DNA of 64,000 nucleotides from an uncultured Clostridia bacterium (GCA_944388075.1 CALXHI010000048.1:62001-126000), one strand, 5' to 3'. Numbered from the stretch's first letter, positions 1 to 8,815 are shown. Program-made: numbers and translations. The notes: a model not told the origin generated them from the sequence alone.

Positions 1-2
1 AA

Positions 3-1031
3 ACCACACAGGACGATTTCATGCAGATTGTGTATACCGGAGACCCGTTGCCCGATACGCCCGATACTACGCCAAAATCCGGTAAGCTGATTCCCGTTGG
101 CGGCGGCAAGGATTCCATTGTCACACTCAATCTTCTGCAAGGACAACTCGACAATGCTGCCGCCTTCCTCATCAATCATCGGAATTCTTCCGTCAAGGCC
201 GCCCAATTGGCAGGCATTCCCGATACACGCATTTACGAGCTTTCCCGCAGCCTTGACCCCAATATGCTCCGCTGCAATCGAGAGGGGTATCTCAACGGAC
301 ATACACCGTTCTCGGCGATTGTCGCATTTTCGGCAGTGCTGACCGCCTATCTGCACGATCTGGAGTCGGTCATTCTCTCGAATGAATCCTCTGCCAGTGA
401 AGCCACCGTTTCGCTTTCTGCCGCTGAAATCAATCACCAGTATTCCAAAAGCTATGCCTTTGAGCAGGACTTCGCCGCCTATGAACGGGATTTTCTCCGA
501 ACAGGCATCCGCTATTTCAGTCTGCTGCGGCCGCTGACTGAATACCAGATTGCACGCTATTTCGCAAGTCTGCCGGTTGCTTATCACGAAATCTTCCGCA
601 GTTGCAATGCCGGTGCAAAACAGGATGCATGGTGCGGTCACTGTGCCAAGTGCCTGTTTGTCGCCATCATCCTGTCACCGTTTTTGCCCTATCCGGAAGT
701 TTGCCGCCTGCTCGGTGCGGATCTCCTCAATGATCCCGATATGCAGGTGTATTTCGACGGTCTGACCGGTGCCATTCCCAACAAGCCTTTTGAATGTGTC
801 GGCAGCCGCACGGAGGTCAATATTGCCCTCTGCCAAGCCATTACACGCATGGAGCAAGCCAAGGAACCGTTGCCGCTTCTGTTGCAAAGCTATCGGAACA
901 GCCCTGCATTTGCCGCATATTGGAAATCGGCACAGCAGTTCGGCAGCGAATGGGATTCCGAACACCATCTCTCTGATGCAGAGGCTGCACTGGTACGTAC
1001 TCGCTGCATCGAACCCTTTCTACTGTCGTAA
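3..1031 (+). CDS. murL: MurL-type UDP-MurNAc-L-Ala-L-Glu epimerase, 5' end cut by window
   Basis: The reading frame is open to the window edge, so the true start lies upstream; about 340 residues are visible. The segment resembles the C-terminal part of MurL, which epimerises the terminal L-Glu of UDP-MurNAc-L-Ala-L-Glu to D-Glu for peptidoglycan synthesis. Recognisable blocks are a PP-loop-like PVGGGKDS, NESSASEA, INHQYSKS, YFSLLRPLTEYQIARYF, a cysteine block (SCNAG, WCGHCAKC) and KPFECVG. galE follows after 15 bases, so both could be co-transcribed. MurL usually sits beside a MurD-like ligase, which would lie outside the window. The family call rests on remembered motif order. Confidence 0.7.
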   Translation, partial: TTQDDFMQIVYTGDPLPDTPDTTPKSGKLIPVGGGKDSIVTLNLLQGQLDNAAAFLINHRNSSVKAAQLAGIPDTRIYELSRSLDPNMLRCNREGYLNGHTPFSAIVAFSAVLTAYLHDLESVILSNESSASEATVSLSAAEINHQYSKSYAFEQDFAAYERDFLRTGIRYFSLLRPLTEYQIARYFASLPVAYHEIFRSCNAGAKQDAWCGHCAKCLFVAIILSPFLPYPEVCRLLGADLLNDPDMQVYFDGLTGAIPNKPFECVGSRTEVNIALCQAITRMEQAKEPLPLLLQSYRNSPAFAAYWKSAQQFGSEWDSEHHLSDAEAALVRTRCIEPFLLS

Positions 1032-1046
1032 CAGGAGGCATTTCTC

Positions 1047-2048
1047 ATGAGACATATTGTTGTAACCGGCGGTGCCGGATTCATCGGCAGTCATTGCTGT
1101 GTCGAGCTGCTCGAAGCCGGCGATCAGGTCACCATCCTCGACAATTTCTGCAACAGCAAGCCCGAAACCCTTGACCGTATTGCCGAAATCATCGGAAAAC
1201 GACCGGATTTGGTCGAACTGGATCTCTGTGACGAACAGGCAACCGAGCAATTCTTTGCTACGCACACGGTCGATGCCGTCATTCACTTTGCCGGACTAAA
1301 GGCGGTCGGTGAGTCCTGCCAAATTCCGCTGACCTACTACCACAACAACCTGACCGGCACACTGAATCTACTGCGTTCGATGGGAGCGCATGGCTGCAAG
1401 CGACTGGTATTTTCCAGCTCCGCAACCGTCTATGGCATGAACAATACCGCACCCTTCACCGAAGATATGCCCACCTCTGCAACCAACCCCTATGGCTGGA
1501 CCAAGCAGATGATTGAGCAGATTCTGATGGATACGGCAGCATCCGATCCCGAATGGTCTTTTGTCGCCCTGCGCTATTTCAATCCCATCGGCGCACATCC
1601 CTCCGGCTTAATTGGTGAAGACCCCAACGGCATTCCGAATAACCTCGTGCCTTATATCGCAAAGGTTGCCTGCGGTCAGCTCGCACATCTCAATGTATTC
1701 GGTAACGATTACGATACCCCCGACGGCACCGGTGTACGGGACTACATTCATGTGGTCGACTTGGCTAAGGGTCATCTTTGCGCACTCGACTATGCCGAAA
1801 CCGCAGCCGGATTCTGTGCGGTCAATCTCGGTACGGGCAACGGCGCATCGGTTCTGGAAGTGCTGCATGCTTACGAGGAAGCCTGCGGCAAGACCCTGCC
1901 CTATGTGATTGCACCCCGCCGTGCGGGTGATATCGCAACCTCCTATGCCGACCCGTCCAAGGCAAAGACGCTCCTGCGCTGGGAAGCCAAATCCGATTTG
2001 CTGACGATGTGCAAGGACAGCTGGAATTTCACCCTCAAACATCAATAA
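1047..2048 (+). CDS. galE: UDP-glucose 4-epimerase
   Basis: Interconverts UDP-glucose and UDP-galactose in the cytoplasm (Leloir pathway and supply of galactosyl donors for surface glycans). The 333-residue length is normal. The N-terminal Rossmann motif GGAGFIGSHC is followed by the short-chain dehydrogenase catalytic set: SSSATVYG and YGWTK, giving the Ser/Tyr/Lys centre. An AGGAGG ribosome site lies 8 bases before the ATG. It follows the MurL-like gene closely and ends in a strong intrinsic terminator at 2058-2088. The alpha-galactosidase at 27.9 kb would release galactose that this enzyme helps to use. Confidence 0.95.
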   Translation: MRHIVVTGGAGFIGSHCCVELLEAGDQVTILDNFCNSKPETLDRIAEIIGKRPDLVELDLCDEQATEQFFATHTVDAVIHFAGLKAVGESCQIPLTYYHNNLTGTLNLLRSMGAHGCKRLVFSSSATVYGMNNTAPFTEDMPTSATNPYGWTKQMIEQILMDTAASDPEWSFVALRYFNPIGAHPSGLIGEDPNGIPNNLVPYIAKVACGQLAHLNVFGNDYDTPDGTGVRDYIHVVDLAKGHLCALDYAETAAGFCAVNLGTGNGASVLEVLHAYEEACGKTLPYVIAPRRAGDIATSYADPSKAKTLLRWEAKSDLLTMCKDSWNFTLKHQ

Positions 2049-2057
2049 AACAAAAAC

Positions 2058-2088
2058 CGCAAGGATAACCCTTATCCTTGCGTTTTTT
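2058..2088 (+). terminator. Intrinsic terminator after galE
   Basis: A perfect 11-bp stem (2058-2068 with 2072-2082) around a CCC loop is followed by six T residues. It ends the galE unit just before the convergent rsmA gene. Confidence 0.9.
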
Positions 2089-2089
2089 C

Positions 2090-2139
2090 AAGGCAATACC
2101 GCACAAAGCCGTCAGGTTGTCTTTGTACGGTGTTGCCTT
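2090..2139. repeat. Dispersed palindromic repeat, copy 1
   Basis: Inverted arms 2090-2108 and 2121-2139 (19 bp, two mismatches) share the core GCACAAAGCC / CTTTGTACGG with three other copies in the window. The right arm runs into the stop codon of rsmA (2138-2140 on the minus strand). Confidence 0.75.
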
Positions 2140-2995
2140 ATATTTCAAGAATCTCTGCCAAAGCAAGCAGCTGCTCGGTTTGGATTTGCTCAAAGCGCAC
2201 ATTCTGCGGCAATTCGCAGGCATCCAATGCAGCGGTAATCTGTTCTTTCGGCACTCCCAAACCCGATGCCAAGCCATTGACCGCCGTCTTGCGCCGCTGG
2301 GCAAAGCCGGCCTTCACAATCCGCAATACCTTCTGCAATTGCTTCGGCGAACACAGCGGTTCGGCATGGGGCGTAATGCGAATGACTGCCGAATCGACAT
2401 TCGGTGCCGGATAGAATGCCGTTCTCGGAACATCAAACAACACCTCCGCCTTGCCACGCAATTGCACTGCCGCTGTGACCGCACCTGCCTCACGGCTGCC
2501 GATGGCGGCACAAATCCGCTCTGCCGCCTCTCGCTGCACCATCACCGTAATCGAGGCAAAGACGGCATCGGATTCGAGCAGGTGCATGAGAATCGGCGAT
2601 GTGATATAGTAGGGGAGATTGGCGCAGAATGCCACCTGCCGGCCGCCGAAGTGCTTCTGTAAAAATCCACGCAGATCCGTCACTTTCATGATATCCTGCC
2701 AGACAACCTTGACATTGGGTGCATCGGCAAGCGTTTCCTTCAGCACCGGCTCAAGCCGTCGATCGAGTTCTACCGTCACCACCTGAGCAGCATGCAGTGC
2801 CAGCTGCTGCGTCAACACACCAAAGCCTGCACCGACCTCCAAGACACCGCAATCGGGCGAGGGAATGCCATAGTCCGCAATCGCCGGACAGACAGTCGGG
2901 TCAATCAGAAAGTTCTGTCCCAATCCTTTTGAAAATGAAAACGCATACCTCTTGGCAAGCATCCGTATCACCTGCATATCGGTTAATTCCAACAT
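2138..2995 (-). CDS. rsmA: 16S rRNA (adenine1518/1519) dimethyltransferase
   Basis: RsmA (KsgA) dimethylates two adjacent adenines in helix 45 of 16S rRNA during late 30S assembly. The 285-residue protein has the SAM-binding segment LEVGAGFGVLTQQL, an acidic ribose contact VTVELDRRL and the Erm/KsgA signature NLPYYITSPI. Length is usual. It is a single-gene unit flanked by two copies of a dispersed palindrome: copy 1 overlaps the stop codon and copy 2 lies about 60 bases before the start. No obvious intrinsic terminator other than the copy 1 palindrome follows it. Confidence 0.95.
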   Translation of the reverse strand: MLELTDMQVIRMLAKRYAFSFSKGLGQNFLIDPTVCPAIADYGIPSPDCGVLEVGAGFGVLTQQLALHAAQVVTVELDRRLEPVLKETLADAPNVKVVWQDIMKVTDLRGFLQKHFGGRQVAFCANLPYYITSPILMHLLESDAVFASITVMVQREAAERICAAIGSREAGAVTAAVQLRGKAEVLFDVPRTAFYPAPNVDSAVIRITPHAEPLCSPKQLQKVLRIVKAGFAQRRKTAVNGLASGLGVPKEQITAALDACELPQNVRFEQIQTEQLLALAEILEI

Positions 2996-3053
2996 ATTCT
3001 CACCTCATTCGACCTTTCCCAATCGGTCTATGCACATATCCGATGACATAGAC

Positions 3054-3144
3054 TATAGGCAACACCGCACAAAGCCCGCCTGACGGCTTTGCACGCCATC
3101 TGCTTGCGCATCTGACGCACAAGCTTTGTGCGGTGTCGCCTATA
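3054..3144. repeat. Dispersed palindromic repeat, copy 2 (long form)
   Basis: Arms 3054-3075 and 3123-3144 (22 bp, one mismatch) enclose 47 bases with smaller inverted repeats. The centre carries the GTCAGGCGG block seen in copy 4, here in reverse orientation. It lies between divergent rsmA and comEB. Confidence 0.8.
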
Positions 3145-3174
3145 AGGCACAATGCCTACATTTTAAAAAACCAC

Positions 3175-3203
3175 TTGCAATCCTGAAGAATCTATGCTAT
3201 ACT
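3175..3203 (+). promoter_or_regulatory. Predicted sigma-A promoter of comEB
   Basis: TTGCAA and TATACT are separated by 17 bases, about 50 bases upstream of the comEB start. Confidence 0.65.
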
Positions 3204-3254
3204 TGAAATGGTACACATTTGTTATACCAAACCAAAAAGAAAGGATGATACCCC

Positions 3255-3749
3255 ATGGAACGACGGGATAAAACCAATTACTACCTTGATATTGCCGAAG
3301 CCGTTCTGGGACGCAGCACCTGTCTGCGCCGGAAATTCGGTGCCATCATCGTCAAACAGGACGAAATCATCTCTACCGGCTATGCCGGTGCGCCCCGCGG
3401 CAGAAAAAACTGCTGCGATCTCAACATCTGCCGCCGTGAGGAGCTGCATCTGCCGAAAGGGCAACGTTATGAGCTTTGCCGCAGTGTGCATGCCGAAGCC
3501 AATGCCATCATCAGTGCAAGCCGTGCCGATTTGATGGGAGCAACACTGTATCTTGCCTGTCATGATGCAAAAACCGGTTTGCTCGATGGCGCAGTAGAGC
3601 CTTGCTCGATGTGCAAGCGTCTGATCATCAATGCCGGCATCGAAATGGTTGTCATCCGCCAAACGCCGAACGAATACCGCCGCATCTGCGTTTCCGAATG
3701 GATCGACGATGACGATACGCTCGGCATGGATCCCAATGCCGGCTATTGA
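3255..3749 (+). CDS. comEB: dCMP deaminase (ComEB family)
   Basis: Zinc-dependent deamination of dCMP to dUMP, feeding dTMP synthesis. The 164-residue protein shows the cytidine deaminase zinc motifs HAE (residues 79-81) and PCSMC (116-120). An additional CC/C-rich loop near residues 53-59 (KNCCDLNIC) is typical of dCMP deaminases, which bind a second zinc. An AGAAAGGA ribosome site precedes the ATG. In Bacillus this gene lies in the com operon, but here it stands alone with its own promoter and terminator, so a role in competence should not be assumed. Confidence 0.9.
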   Translation: MERRDKTNYYLDIAEAVLGRSTCLRRKFGAIIVKQDEIISTGYAGAPRGRKNCCDLNICRREELHLPKGQRYELCRSVHAEANAIISASRADLMGATLYLACHDAKTGLLDGAVEPCSMCKRLIINAGIEMVVIRQTPNEYRRICVSEWIDDDDTLGMDPNAGY

Positions 3750-3757
3750 ATCCAAAG

Positions 3758-3790
3758 AAGCCACAGATCGAAAAGACCTGTGGCTTTTTT
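3758..3790. terminator. Bidirectional terminator between comEB and the recD2-coaD operon
   Basis: A 9-bp stem (3758-3766 with 3778-3786) is followed by a T run on the plus strand and preceded by A residues, serving two converging units. Confidence 0.8.
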
Positions 3791-3802
3791 GCCTACATGG
3801 CA

Positions 3803-4249
3803 TTACTGTTTCTGCCAGTTTTCCCGTTCTTTCCGAATTTGCAGCAACGCATCCTGCAAACGCTCCTCCGTAACGGTCAGGGACTGGAGTACATACGCTT
3901 CGGTCGCCTGCTTGGTCTGATCGCATTTCTGCTTGGTCTTGTTCAGGATTTCCCGTGCGCTGCGCTGTGCTTCCGCAATAATCGCATGCTCGGACACGAT
4001 TGCCTTTGCACGGTCTTCAGCCTCCCGTACAAGCTGCTCGGCACGCTGCTGTGCCTCTTGAATCAAATGCGTTCTCTCATAGGTGATATTCTGTGCTTCT
4101 TTCACCTCGGCAGGCAGATTGCGGCGAATATCGTCCAGCAGCTCCCGCAGCCGGTCGCCATCCACAACAACCTTATGCGGTGCCAACAAATAGGATTTTG
4201 CATTTTCCAGCATTTCATCCATTTCTTCCAAAATTTCGTATACGCTCAT
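3803..4249 (-). CDS. Coiled-coil protein downstream of coaD, function unknown
   Basis: A 148-residue, charged, mostly helical protein. Residues about 1-40 are a small folded start; about 50-148 form a long heptad-like coil rich in A, E, K, Q and R, resembling DivIVA-like or V-type ATPase subunit-H-like annotations in Clostridia. There is no signal peptide or membrane segment. The start ATG overlaps the coaD stop by 4 bases, with GGGAG upstream, so it is translationally coupled and is the last gene of the recD2 operon. A scaffold or cell-division role is possible but not shown. Confidence 0.75.
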   Translation of the reverse strand: MSVYEILEEMDEMLENAKSYLLAPHKVVVDGDRLRELLDDIRRNLPAEVKEAQNITYERTHLIQEAQQRAEQLVREAEDRAKAIVSEHAIIAEAQRSAREILNKTKQKCDQTKQATEAYVLQSLTVTEERLQDALLQIRKERENWQKQ

Positions 4250-4785
4250 ACTCTTCTCCCTTTCTCATTGTTCTCGATGTTCGTTTCGGTTTTTCGCAGC
4301 CGACACTGAATTACAGGCAAAACCTCTGCCGGAACAAATCCGCTGATATCGCCGCCAAATCGGGCAATCTGCTTGACTACACTGGAGCTGAGGTACATAT
4401 TCTCTGCCGCAGTCGTCAAAAAGACCGTTTCTGCATCGAGACAGAGCTTTTTGTTTGCCAGTGCCATCTGGAACTCATACTCAAAATCACTGACCGCACG
4501 CAGACCCTTCACGATTGCGACCGCACCAACACGCCTGACATAATCTGCAAGCAATTCCTCGTCCAGAATATCGATCACGATATTGTCATACTGCTGTACA
4601 ACTTCTTGAATCAGCAAAAGCCGTTCTGTCAGCGTAAATGCCGGATGCTTGTCCGGATTGGTGGATACCAGCACAATCACCTTATCAAACAATTTAGTGG
4701 CACGACTGATGATATCCAAATGTCCCATGGTAATCGGATCAAAGCTGCCGGGACAGACAGCAACTCTTCTGGTAGGGTTCGTCAT
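4246..4785 (-). CDS. coaD: Phosphopantetheine adenylyltransferase
   Basis: Catalyses the fourth step of coenzyme A synthesis, transferring AMP from ATP to 4'-phosphopantetheine. The 179-residue protein starts VAVCPGSFDPITMGHLDII, containing the nucleotidyltransferase TxGH-type motif (here TMGH), and carries the C-terminal YLSSSVVKQIA motif. The length is slightly above the usual 160 because of a polar tail. It overlaps both rsmD upstream and the coiled-coil gene downstream by 4 bases. The rsmD-coaD pair is conserved across Firmicutes. Confidence 0.95.
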   Translation of the reverse strand: MTNPTRRVAVCPGSFDPITMGHLDIISRATKLFDKVIVLVSTNPDKHPAFTLTERLLLIQEVVQQYDNIVIDILDEELLADYVRRVGAVAIVKGLRAVSDFEYEFQMALANKKLCLDAETVFLTTAAENMYLSSSVVKQIARFGGDISGFVPAEVLPVIQCRLRKTETNIENNEKGRRV

Positions 4786-5396
4786 AGCCGATGTTGCACC
4801 CGAAGACGACTCGGGGCAGTCTCCTTTCCATCACATTCCGCAAGCAAATTGTCCGATTCCTCGGGAATGCGATAGATGCTCACGGATATTTTACCATACT
4901 TCTTCTGTTTTTGCAAGCAAAATTGCGAAAATCTTTTCGACAATTCCAATTCCGGTTCATGCTCGCAGACAATCACTGCCATTTCTGATAAAAATGGAAT
5001 TAAAATCGGAATAATTTTAGTTAAAATTCCCTTTCTGTACGGCGGATCGAGAAACACGATGTCAAACTGCTCCCGACATCGCTGCAAATATGCCACGGCA
5101 TCTGCCTGCAAAACGGTCGCCGATTGCTGCAATTTGCATACCTCGACATTCTTGCGGATGCACTGCACTGCTTTGGAATCGCTGTCGAGCAGTACCGCCT
5201 GTGCCGCCCCTCGACTGAGTGTCTCAATGCCCATCTGTCCACTGCCGGCGAACAAATCCAATACCTTCGCTCCCGGAAAATCGAATTGCAAGGACGAACA
5301 GATCGCCTCCTTAACCTTATCGGTCGTTGGTCGGGTATCAAGCCCTGCCGGCGCAATCAATTGTCGGCCTCTTGCCGAACCGGTAATCACACGCAT
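4782..5396 (-). CDS. rsmD: 16S rRNA (guanine966-N2)-methyltransferase
   Basis: Methylates G966 of 16S rRNA. The 204-residue protein has the typical start RVITGSARGRQL, the SAM motif VLDLFAGSGQMGIE and the amino-methyltransferase motif FLDPPY. AGAAAGGA lies 7 bases before the ATG. The 4-base overlap with coaD indicates translational coupling. The last 20 residues are arginine-rich and probably unstructured. Confidence 0.93.
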   Translation of the reverse strand: MRVITGSARGRQLIAPAGLDTRPTTDKVKEAICSSLQFDFPGAKVLDLFAGSGQMGIETLSRGAAQAVLLDSDSKAVQCIRKNVEVCKLQQSATVLQADAVAYLQRCREQFDIVFLDPPYRKGILTKIIPILIPFLSEMAVIVCEHEPELELSKRFSQFCLQKQKKYGKISVSIYRIPEESDNLLAECDGKETAPSRLRVQHRL

Positions 5397-5410
5397 AATC
5401 GTATCCTTTC

Positions 5411-6577
5411 TTACAGCTCTGCTGCAAAACTTTCGCCTGCCAACCGGCTGCCGTCAATATGCAGAAAATCACAGATGGTCTGCGCCACATCCGCAAAGCC
5501 AAATCGGGTATGCAGATTGACCGGCGCAATGCCGTTGCCCAGCACTAGCAGCGGAATATATTCTCTCGAATGGTCGGTACTCGGCGTGGACGGGTCACAG
5601 CCATGGTCGGCGGTCAAAATCAGCACATCATCATTCCGCAGGCAGGGAAGCAATTCTGCCAGCCGGCTGTCAAAGGTATTGAGTGCCTGTGCATAGCCGC
5701 TCACATCGTTGCGATGGCCGTATGCACTGTCAAATTCGACCAGATTGACAAAGCACAGCCCATGAAATTCCCGTTCCCGTGCAAGGGCAATCGTTTTCTC
5801 CATGCCATCGGTATTGGACACCGTCCGAATCGCTTCGGTAATGCCGACTCCGGCAAAAATATCGTTGATTTTGCCAACAGCAATCACATCCTTGCCGGCA
5901 TCCCGAATGCAGTCGAGCAGCGTAGCCTTGGGCGGTGCAAGGGAATAGTCGTGGCGATTGGGGGTACGCTTGAAGTTGGGATAGCTGCCGACAAAGGGTC
6001 TTGCGATAATCCGTCCGACCGACCATTCGCCCTGCATGATTTCTCTCGCCTTTCGGCAGATATCATACAGCTCCTCGAGCGGTACAATCTCCTCATGCGC
6101 CGCAATTTGCAATACGCTGTCTGCCGAGGTATACACAATCAATGCACCGGTTTCGAGATGCTCCTGCCCGTAATCCCGAATAACCTCCGTGCCGGAATAG
6201 GGCAGATTGCAGAGAATCTCCCGTCCGGTTGCTGCTTTCAGACGGTCAAGCACTGCCTGCGGAAACCCATGGGGGAAGGTCGGCATTTTGCGAGTGGACA
6301 CAAGACCTGCCAATTCCCAATGACCGGTGGTCGTATCCTTGCCGACCGACTGCTCCGCACATTTGCCGAAGGCAGCAAGCGGCGTTTCGACCGGCTTGCC
6401 GCATGCAATACCGTCAATATTCCACAGACCGAGCGAACGCAACTGCGGTACTTGCAATTCGCCCGAATTGACCAATGCCCGAAGCGTATGACTGCCCGCA
6501 TCACCATATTCGGCGGCATCGGGCAGTGCGCCGGCACCCAGACTATCCAATACGATGAGAAACACACGCTGTTTCAT
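5411..6577 (-). CDS. deoB: Phosphopentomutase
   Basis: Interconverts (deoxy)ribose 1- and 5-phosphates in nucleoside salvage; an alkaline-phosphatase superfamily enzyme with two Mn ions. The 388-residue protein starts KQRVFLIVLDSLGAGALPD, with the metal-binding Asp, and has THSRE-like DHSREYIPLL plus LTADHGCDP near the C-terminus. I chose the ATG at 6577 because GGGAGGA lies directly upstream, rather than an earlier in-frame codon 9 residues away. It lies 27 bases after the mreB-like gene in the same operon. Confidence 0.93.
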   Translation of the reverse strand: MKQRVFLIVLDSLGAGALPDAAEYGDAGSHTLRALVNSGELQVPQLRSLGLWNIDGIACGKPVETPLAAFGKCAEQSVGKDTTTGHWELAGLVSTRKMPTFPHGFPQAVLDRLKAATGREILCNLPYSGTEVIRDYGQEHLETGALIVYTSADSVLQIAAHEEIVPLEELYDICRKAREIMQGEWSVGRIIARPFVGSYPNFKRTPNRHDYSLAPPKATLLDCIRDAGKDVIAVGKINDIFAGVGITEAIRTVSNTDGMEKTIALAREREFHGLCFVNLVEFDSAYGHRNDVSGYAQALNTFDSRLAELLPCLRNDDVLILTADHGCDPSTPSTDHSREYIPLLVLGNGIAPVNLHTRFGFADVAQTICDFLHIDGSRLAGESFAAEL

Positions 6578-6604
6578 AAAATCCTCCCTTTCGCCACAAG
6601 GCAT

Positions 6605-7600
6605 TCAATCAATCCGCTCGAAGCCGTCTCGCAGCACATCCCGATGCCGGAACGCTTTCAGCGTACCCCGTGCAACACAGGTCATCGGGTCTTTCGCCAC
6701 ATGACAGTTCACACCGAGCAATCTTGTCCAGTAAGCCGCCAGACCGCCAAGCTGTGCGCCGCCGCCGGTCAGCAGGATGCCGTTTGTATAGATATCCCCG
6801 ACCAAATCCGGCGGTGTTTCCTCCAGCACCAGACGAACCGTTTCCGTCATCGCATCGAGGTCATCCTCGAGCGACTCAAACAGCTCCGTTTGACTGAGGA
6901 TACATTCGGCAGGCAATCCCTTGACCATATGCTTGCCCTTCACGGTCTGCTGGACATCATCCGATGGATTATAGACATTGCAGAAGTCGATTTTTAGCGA
7001 TTCTGCTGTATTTTTACCGAGTTGAATATGATAGCGGTTCTGGACATAGCGGATGATGGACTGGTCGAGATGATTGCCGGCAATTTTGATGGAGCGTGCC
7101 GCTACAATGCCATTCAGCGAAACCACCGCAACATCCGTGGTGCCGCCGCCGATATCGACCACCATATGCCCCTTTGCCTTGTCAATGGCACGGTCTGCAC
7201 CGAGCAATGCCGCAAGCGGCTCTTGAATCAGGTGAATTTTGCGAGAACCTGTGCTCGATGCCGCATCCAACACCGCACGCCGTTCCACCTCCGTAATCAG
7301 CGAGGGGACACAAATCACAATGCGCGGCTTGATGATCGGATGACCTGCCACCGATTCGATCAGCTCTCGAATCAATGCCTGCGTCAGCACATCGTCCGAT
7401 ATCACGCCGTCTTGCAGCGGATGCACTACCGCAATATGCTTCGGTACTCTGCCCTCCATGCGGTATGCCTCCTGCCCGACAGCCACCACCCGTTCGGTTC
7501 GCTTGTCGAACGCAATGACAGACGGCTCATTTAGCACAACGCCTTTTTTCTGCATTGCAATGATGATATTCGCTGTTCCCAAATCAATTCCGATATCCAT
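6605..7600 (-). CDS. MreB/Mbl-family actin-like protein (paralogue)
   Basis: A bacterial actin of 331 residues that would polymerise under the membrane and guide lateral wall synthesis. It shows the phosphate 1 loop GIDLGTANIIIAM, the phosphate 2 region VDIGGGTTDVAVVSL and the adenosine loop LTGGGAQLGGL. AAAGGA lies 7 bases before the ATG. A second MreB is encoded at 17443-18471; the other is closer to canonical MreB (LGTANTVVYV). Whether this copy is Mbl, MreBH or another paralogue cannot be decided here. It lacks mreC/mreD neighbours and sits in a nucleotide and RNA-modification operon. Confidence 0.9.
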   Translation of the reverse strand: MDIGIDLGTANIIIAMQKKGVVLNEPSVIAFDKRTERVVAVGQEAYRMEGRVPKHIAVVHPLQDGVISDDVLTQALIRELIESVAGHPIIKPRIVICVPSLITEVERRAVLDAASSTGSRKIHLIQEPLAALLGADRAIDKAKGHMVVDIGGGTTDVAVVSLNGIVAARSIKIAGNHLDQSIIRYVQNRYHIQLGKNTAESLKIDFCNVYNPSDDVQQTVKGKHMVKGLPAECILSQTELFESLEDDLDAMTETVRLVLEETPPDLVGDIYTNGILLTGGGAQLGGLAAYWTRLLGVNCHVAKDPMTCVARGTLKAFRHRDVLRDGFERID

Positions 7601-7635
7601 TGCCGTATCCTTTCCGTTTTCGTTTCTATTCTCTG

Positions 7636-8118
7636 TTATGATGTGGCAAGCACATATTCCATATTGGTATAGTCCGATTCATGCAGCCGAAAGCCCAACG
7701 CTTCATAAATCGGCTTTCCCATCTCCGTTGCAGATAAATACACGACATCCAAGCGCTGTGCCTTCGCATCGTCCAGCAACATGCGCATCAGCGTACCGGC
7801 ACAGCCCTGTTTGCGGTATTGCGGCATCGTATATACGCCATACACCATGCCCTTTCTGCCGTTTGGCACACACAGATTCGGCGGCTGTGCGACACAGGTT
7901 AAAATCACAACGGAAACCAACAGCCCATCCGCAGCCTCTGCCACATTGACCAGACAATCTTCTCCCAAATGCGCCTCGAAATAGGCATGCAGCTGCTCGG
8001 TCAATTGCGCATACGTCTGCACATCCATCATGCCGCTTTCCTCTTCAAAATACGCAAGCCGCAGCCGTACCAACTGCGGAATATCCGATGAGCCTGCCGC
8101 CCGAAATCGCAACTCCAT
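7636..8118 (-). CDS. GNAT-family N-acetyltransferase
   Basis: A 160-residue acetyl-CoA-dependent transferase with unknown substrate. Acetyl-CoA motif A is visible as VYTMPQYRKQGCAGTLMRML (RKQGCAG as the Q/RxxGxG/A loop), followed by the C-terminal YEALGF motif. The start at 8118 was chosen because GGAGG lies 11 bases upstream, whereas the ATG at 8136, inside comF, has no ribosome site. The gene thus begins 8 bases after the comF stop. Operon context gives no substrate clue. Confidence 0.8.
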   Translation of the reverse strand: MELRFRAAGSSDIPQLVRLRLAYFEEESGMMDVQTYAQLTEQLHAYFEAHLGEDCLVNVAEAADGLLVSVVILTCVAQPPNLCVPNGRKGMVYGVYTMPQYRKQGCAGTLMRMLLDDAKAQRLDVVYLSATEMGKPIYEALGFRLHESDYTNMEYVLATS

Positions 8119-8125
8119 TTGTATG

Positions 8126-8815
8126 TTATCCTCCATTCATCGGCATATCGGGAATCCGACAGGTAGCCGTTGCCGCCCAAACCTCTGCCGCTCCCATATC
8201 CAGCAGCACCGTTGCACATCGCTTCATCGTGCTGCCGGTCGTCAATACATCATCGACCAGCAAAATGGTCTTTCCCTGCACCTCACCCGTGCCTGCCTGA
8301 AAGCGTTCGGCATAGATGGCACGATCGGCTGCCGGCAGCAAATGCTGTTTGATCTGCCCTGCCGTATTGACCAAGAAATCTCGGCGTAAAGGGCGTGCAA
8401 GCTGTTTTGCCAATGCCGCTGCCAACCGTTCCGCATGGTCAACCCCATACAGCAGCCGATTGCGCTTCGCACCCGGCACAAATGCAACTGCATCTATCTG
8501 TTCTGCCGCACATACCTGCCGACATCGTTCCGCAAGCCGCTCAGCCACCCATCGCTCAAAGCCGAGATAGCCGTCCTTCATCGCCAAAACACCCGCTTTT
8601 GCCTTCCCGTCATAGGCATAGACCGTCACCAGTCTGCGCCACGGAAATGTCTGCTCCGGCTGTTTGGCAGCCCATGCTGTATCCGAAATTTCCAACTGCT
8701 GCAATGCCCTCTCACAATCCGCACAAATCGCCCTGTCATAAGGGATCGACTGCATACAGCAATCACAGCGATTTGGATACATCAGGTCAAGCAATCGCAA
8801 TGTCTTGCGGTTCAT
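8126..8815 (-). CDS. comF: ComF-family phosphoribosyltransferase-like protein
   Basis: A 229-residue protein with an N-terminal four-cysteine zinc module (CDCC and CADC, about residues 18-43) and a type I phosphoribosyltransferase domain whose PRPP loop reads LLVDDVLTTGSTM. ComF is needed for DNA uptake in naturally competent bacteria, but homologues are widespread in non-competent ones. The ATG at 8815 has GGAGG six bases upstream and starts within the last 29 bases of recD2, so it is coupled to that gene. Association with recD2 hints at a DNA-processing role. Confidence 0.85.
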   Translation of the reverse strand: MNRKTLRLLDLMYPNRCDCCMQSIPYDRAICADCERALQQLEISDTAWAAKQPEQTFPWRRLVTVYAYDGKAKAGVLAMKDGYLGFERWVAERLAERCRQVCAAEQIDAVAFVPGAKRNRLLYGVDHAERLAAALAKQLARPLRRDFLVNTAGQIKQHLLPAADRAIYAERFQAGTGEVQGKTILLVDDVLTTGSTMKRCATVLLDMGAAEVWAATATCRIPDMPMNGG

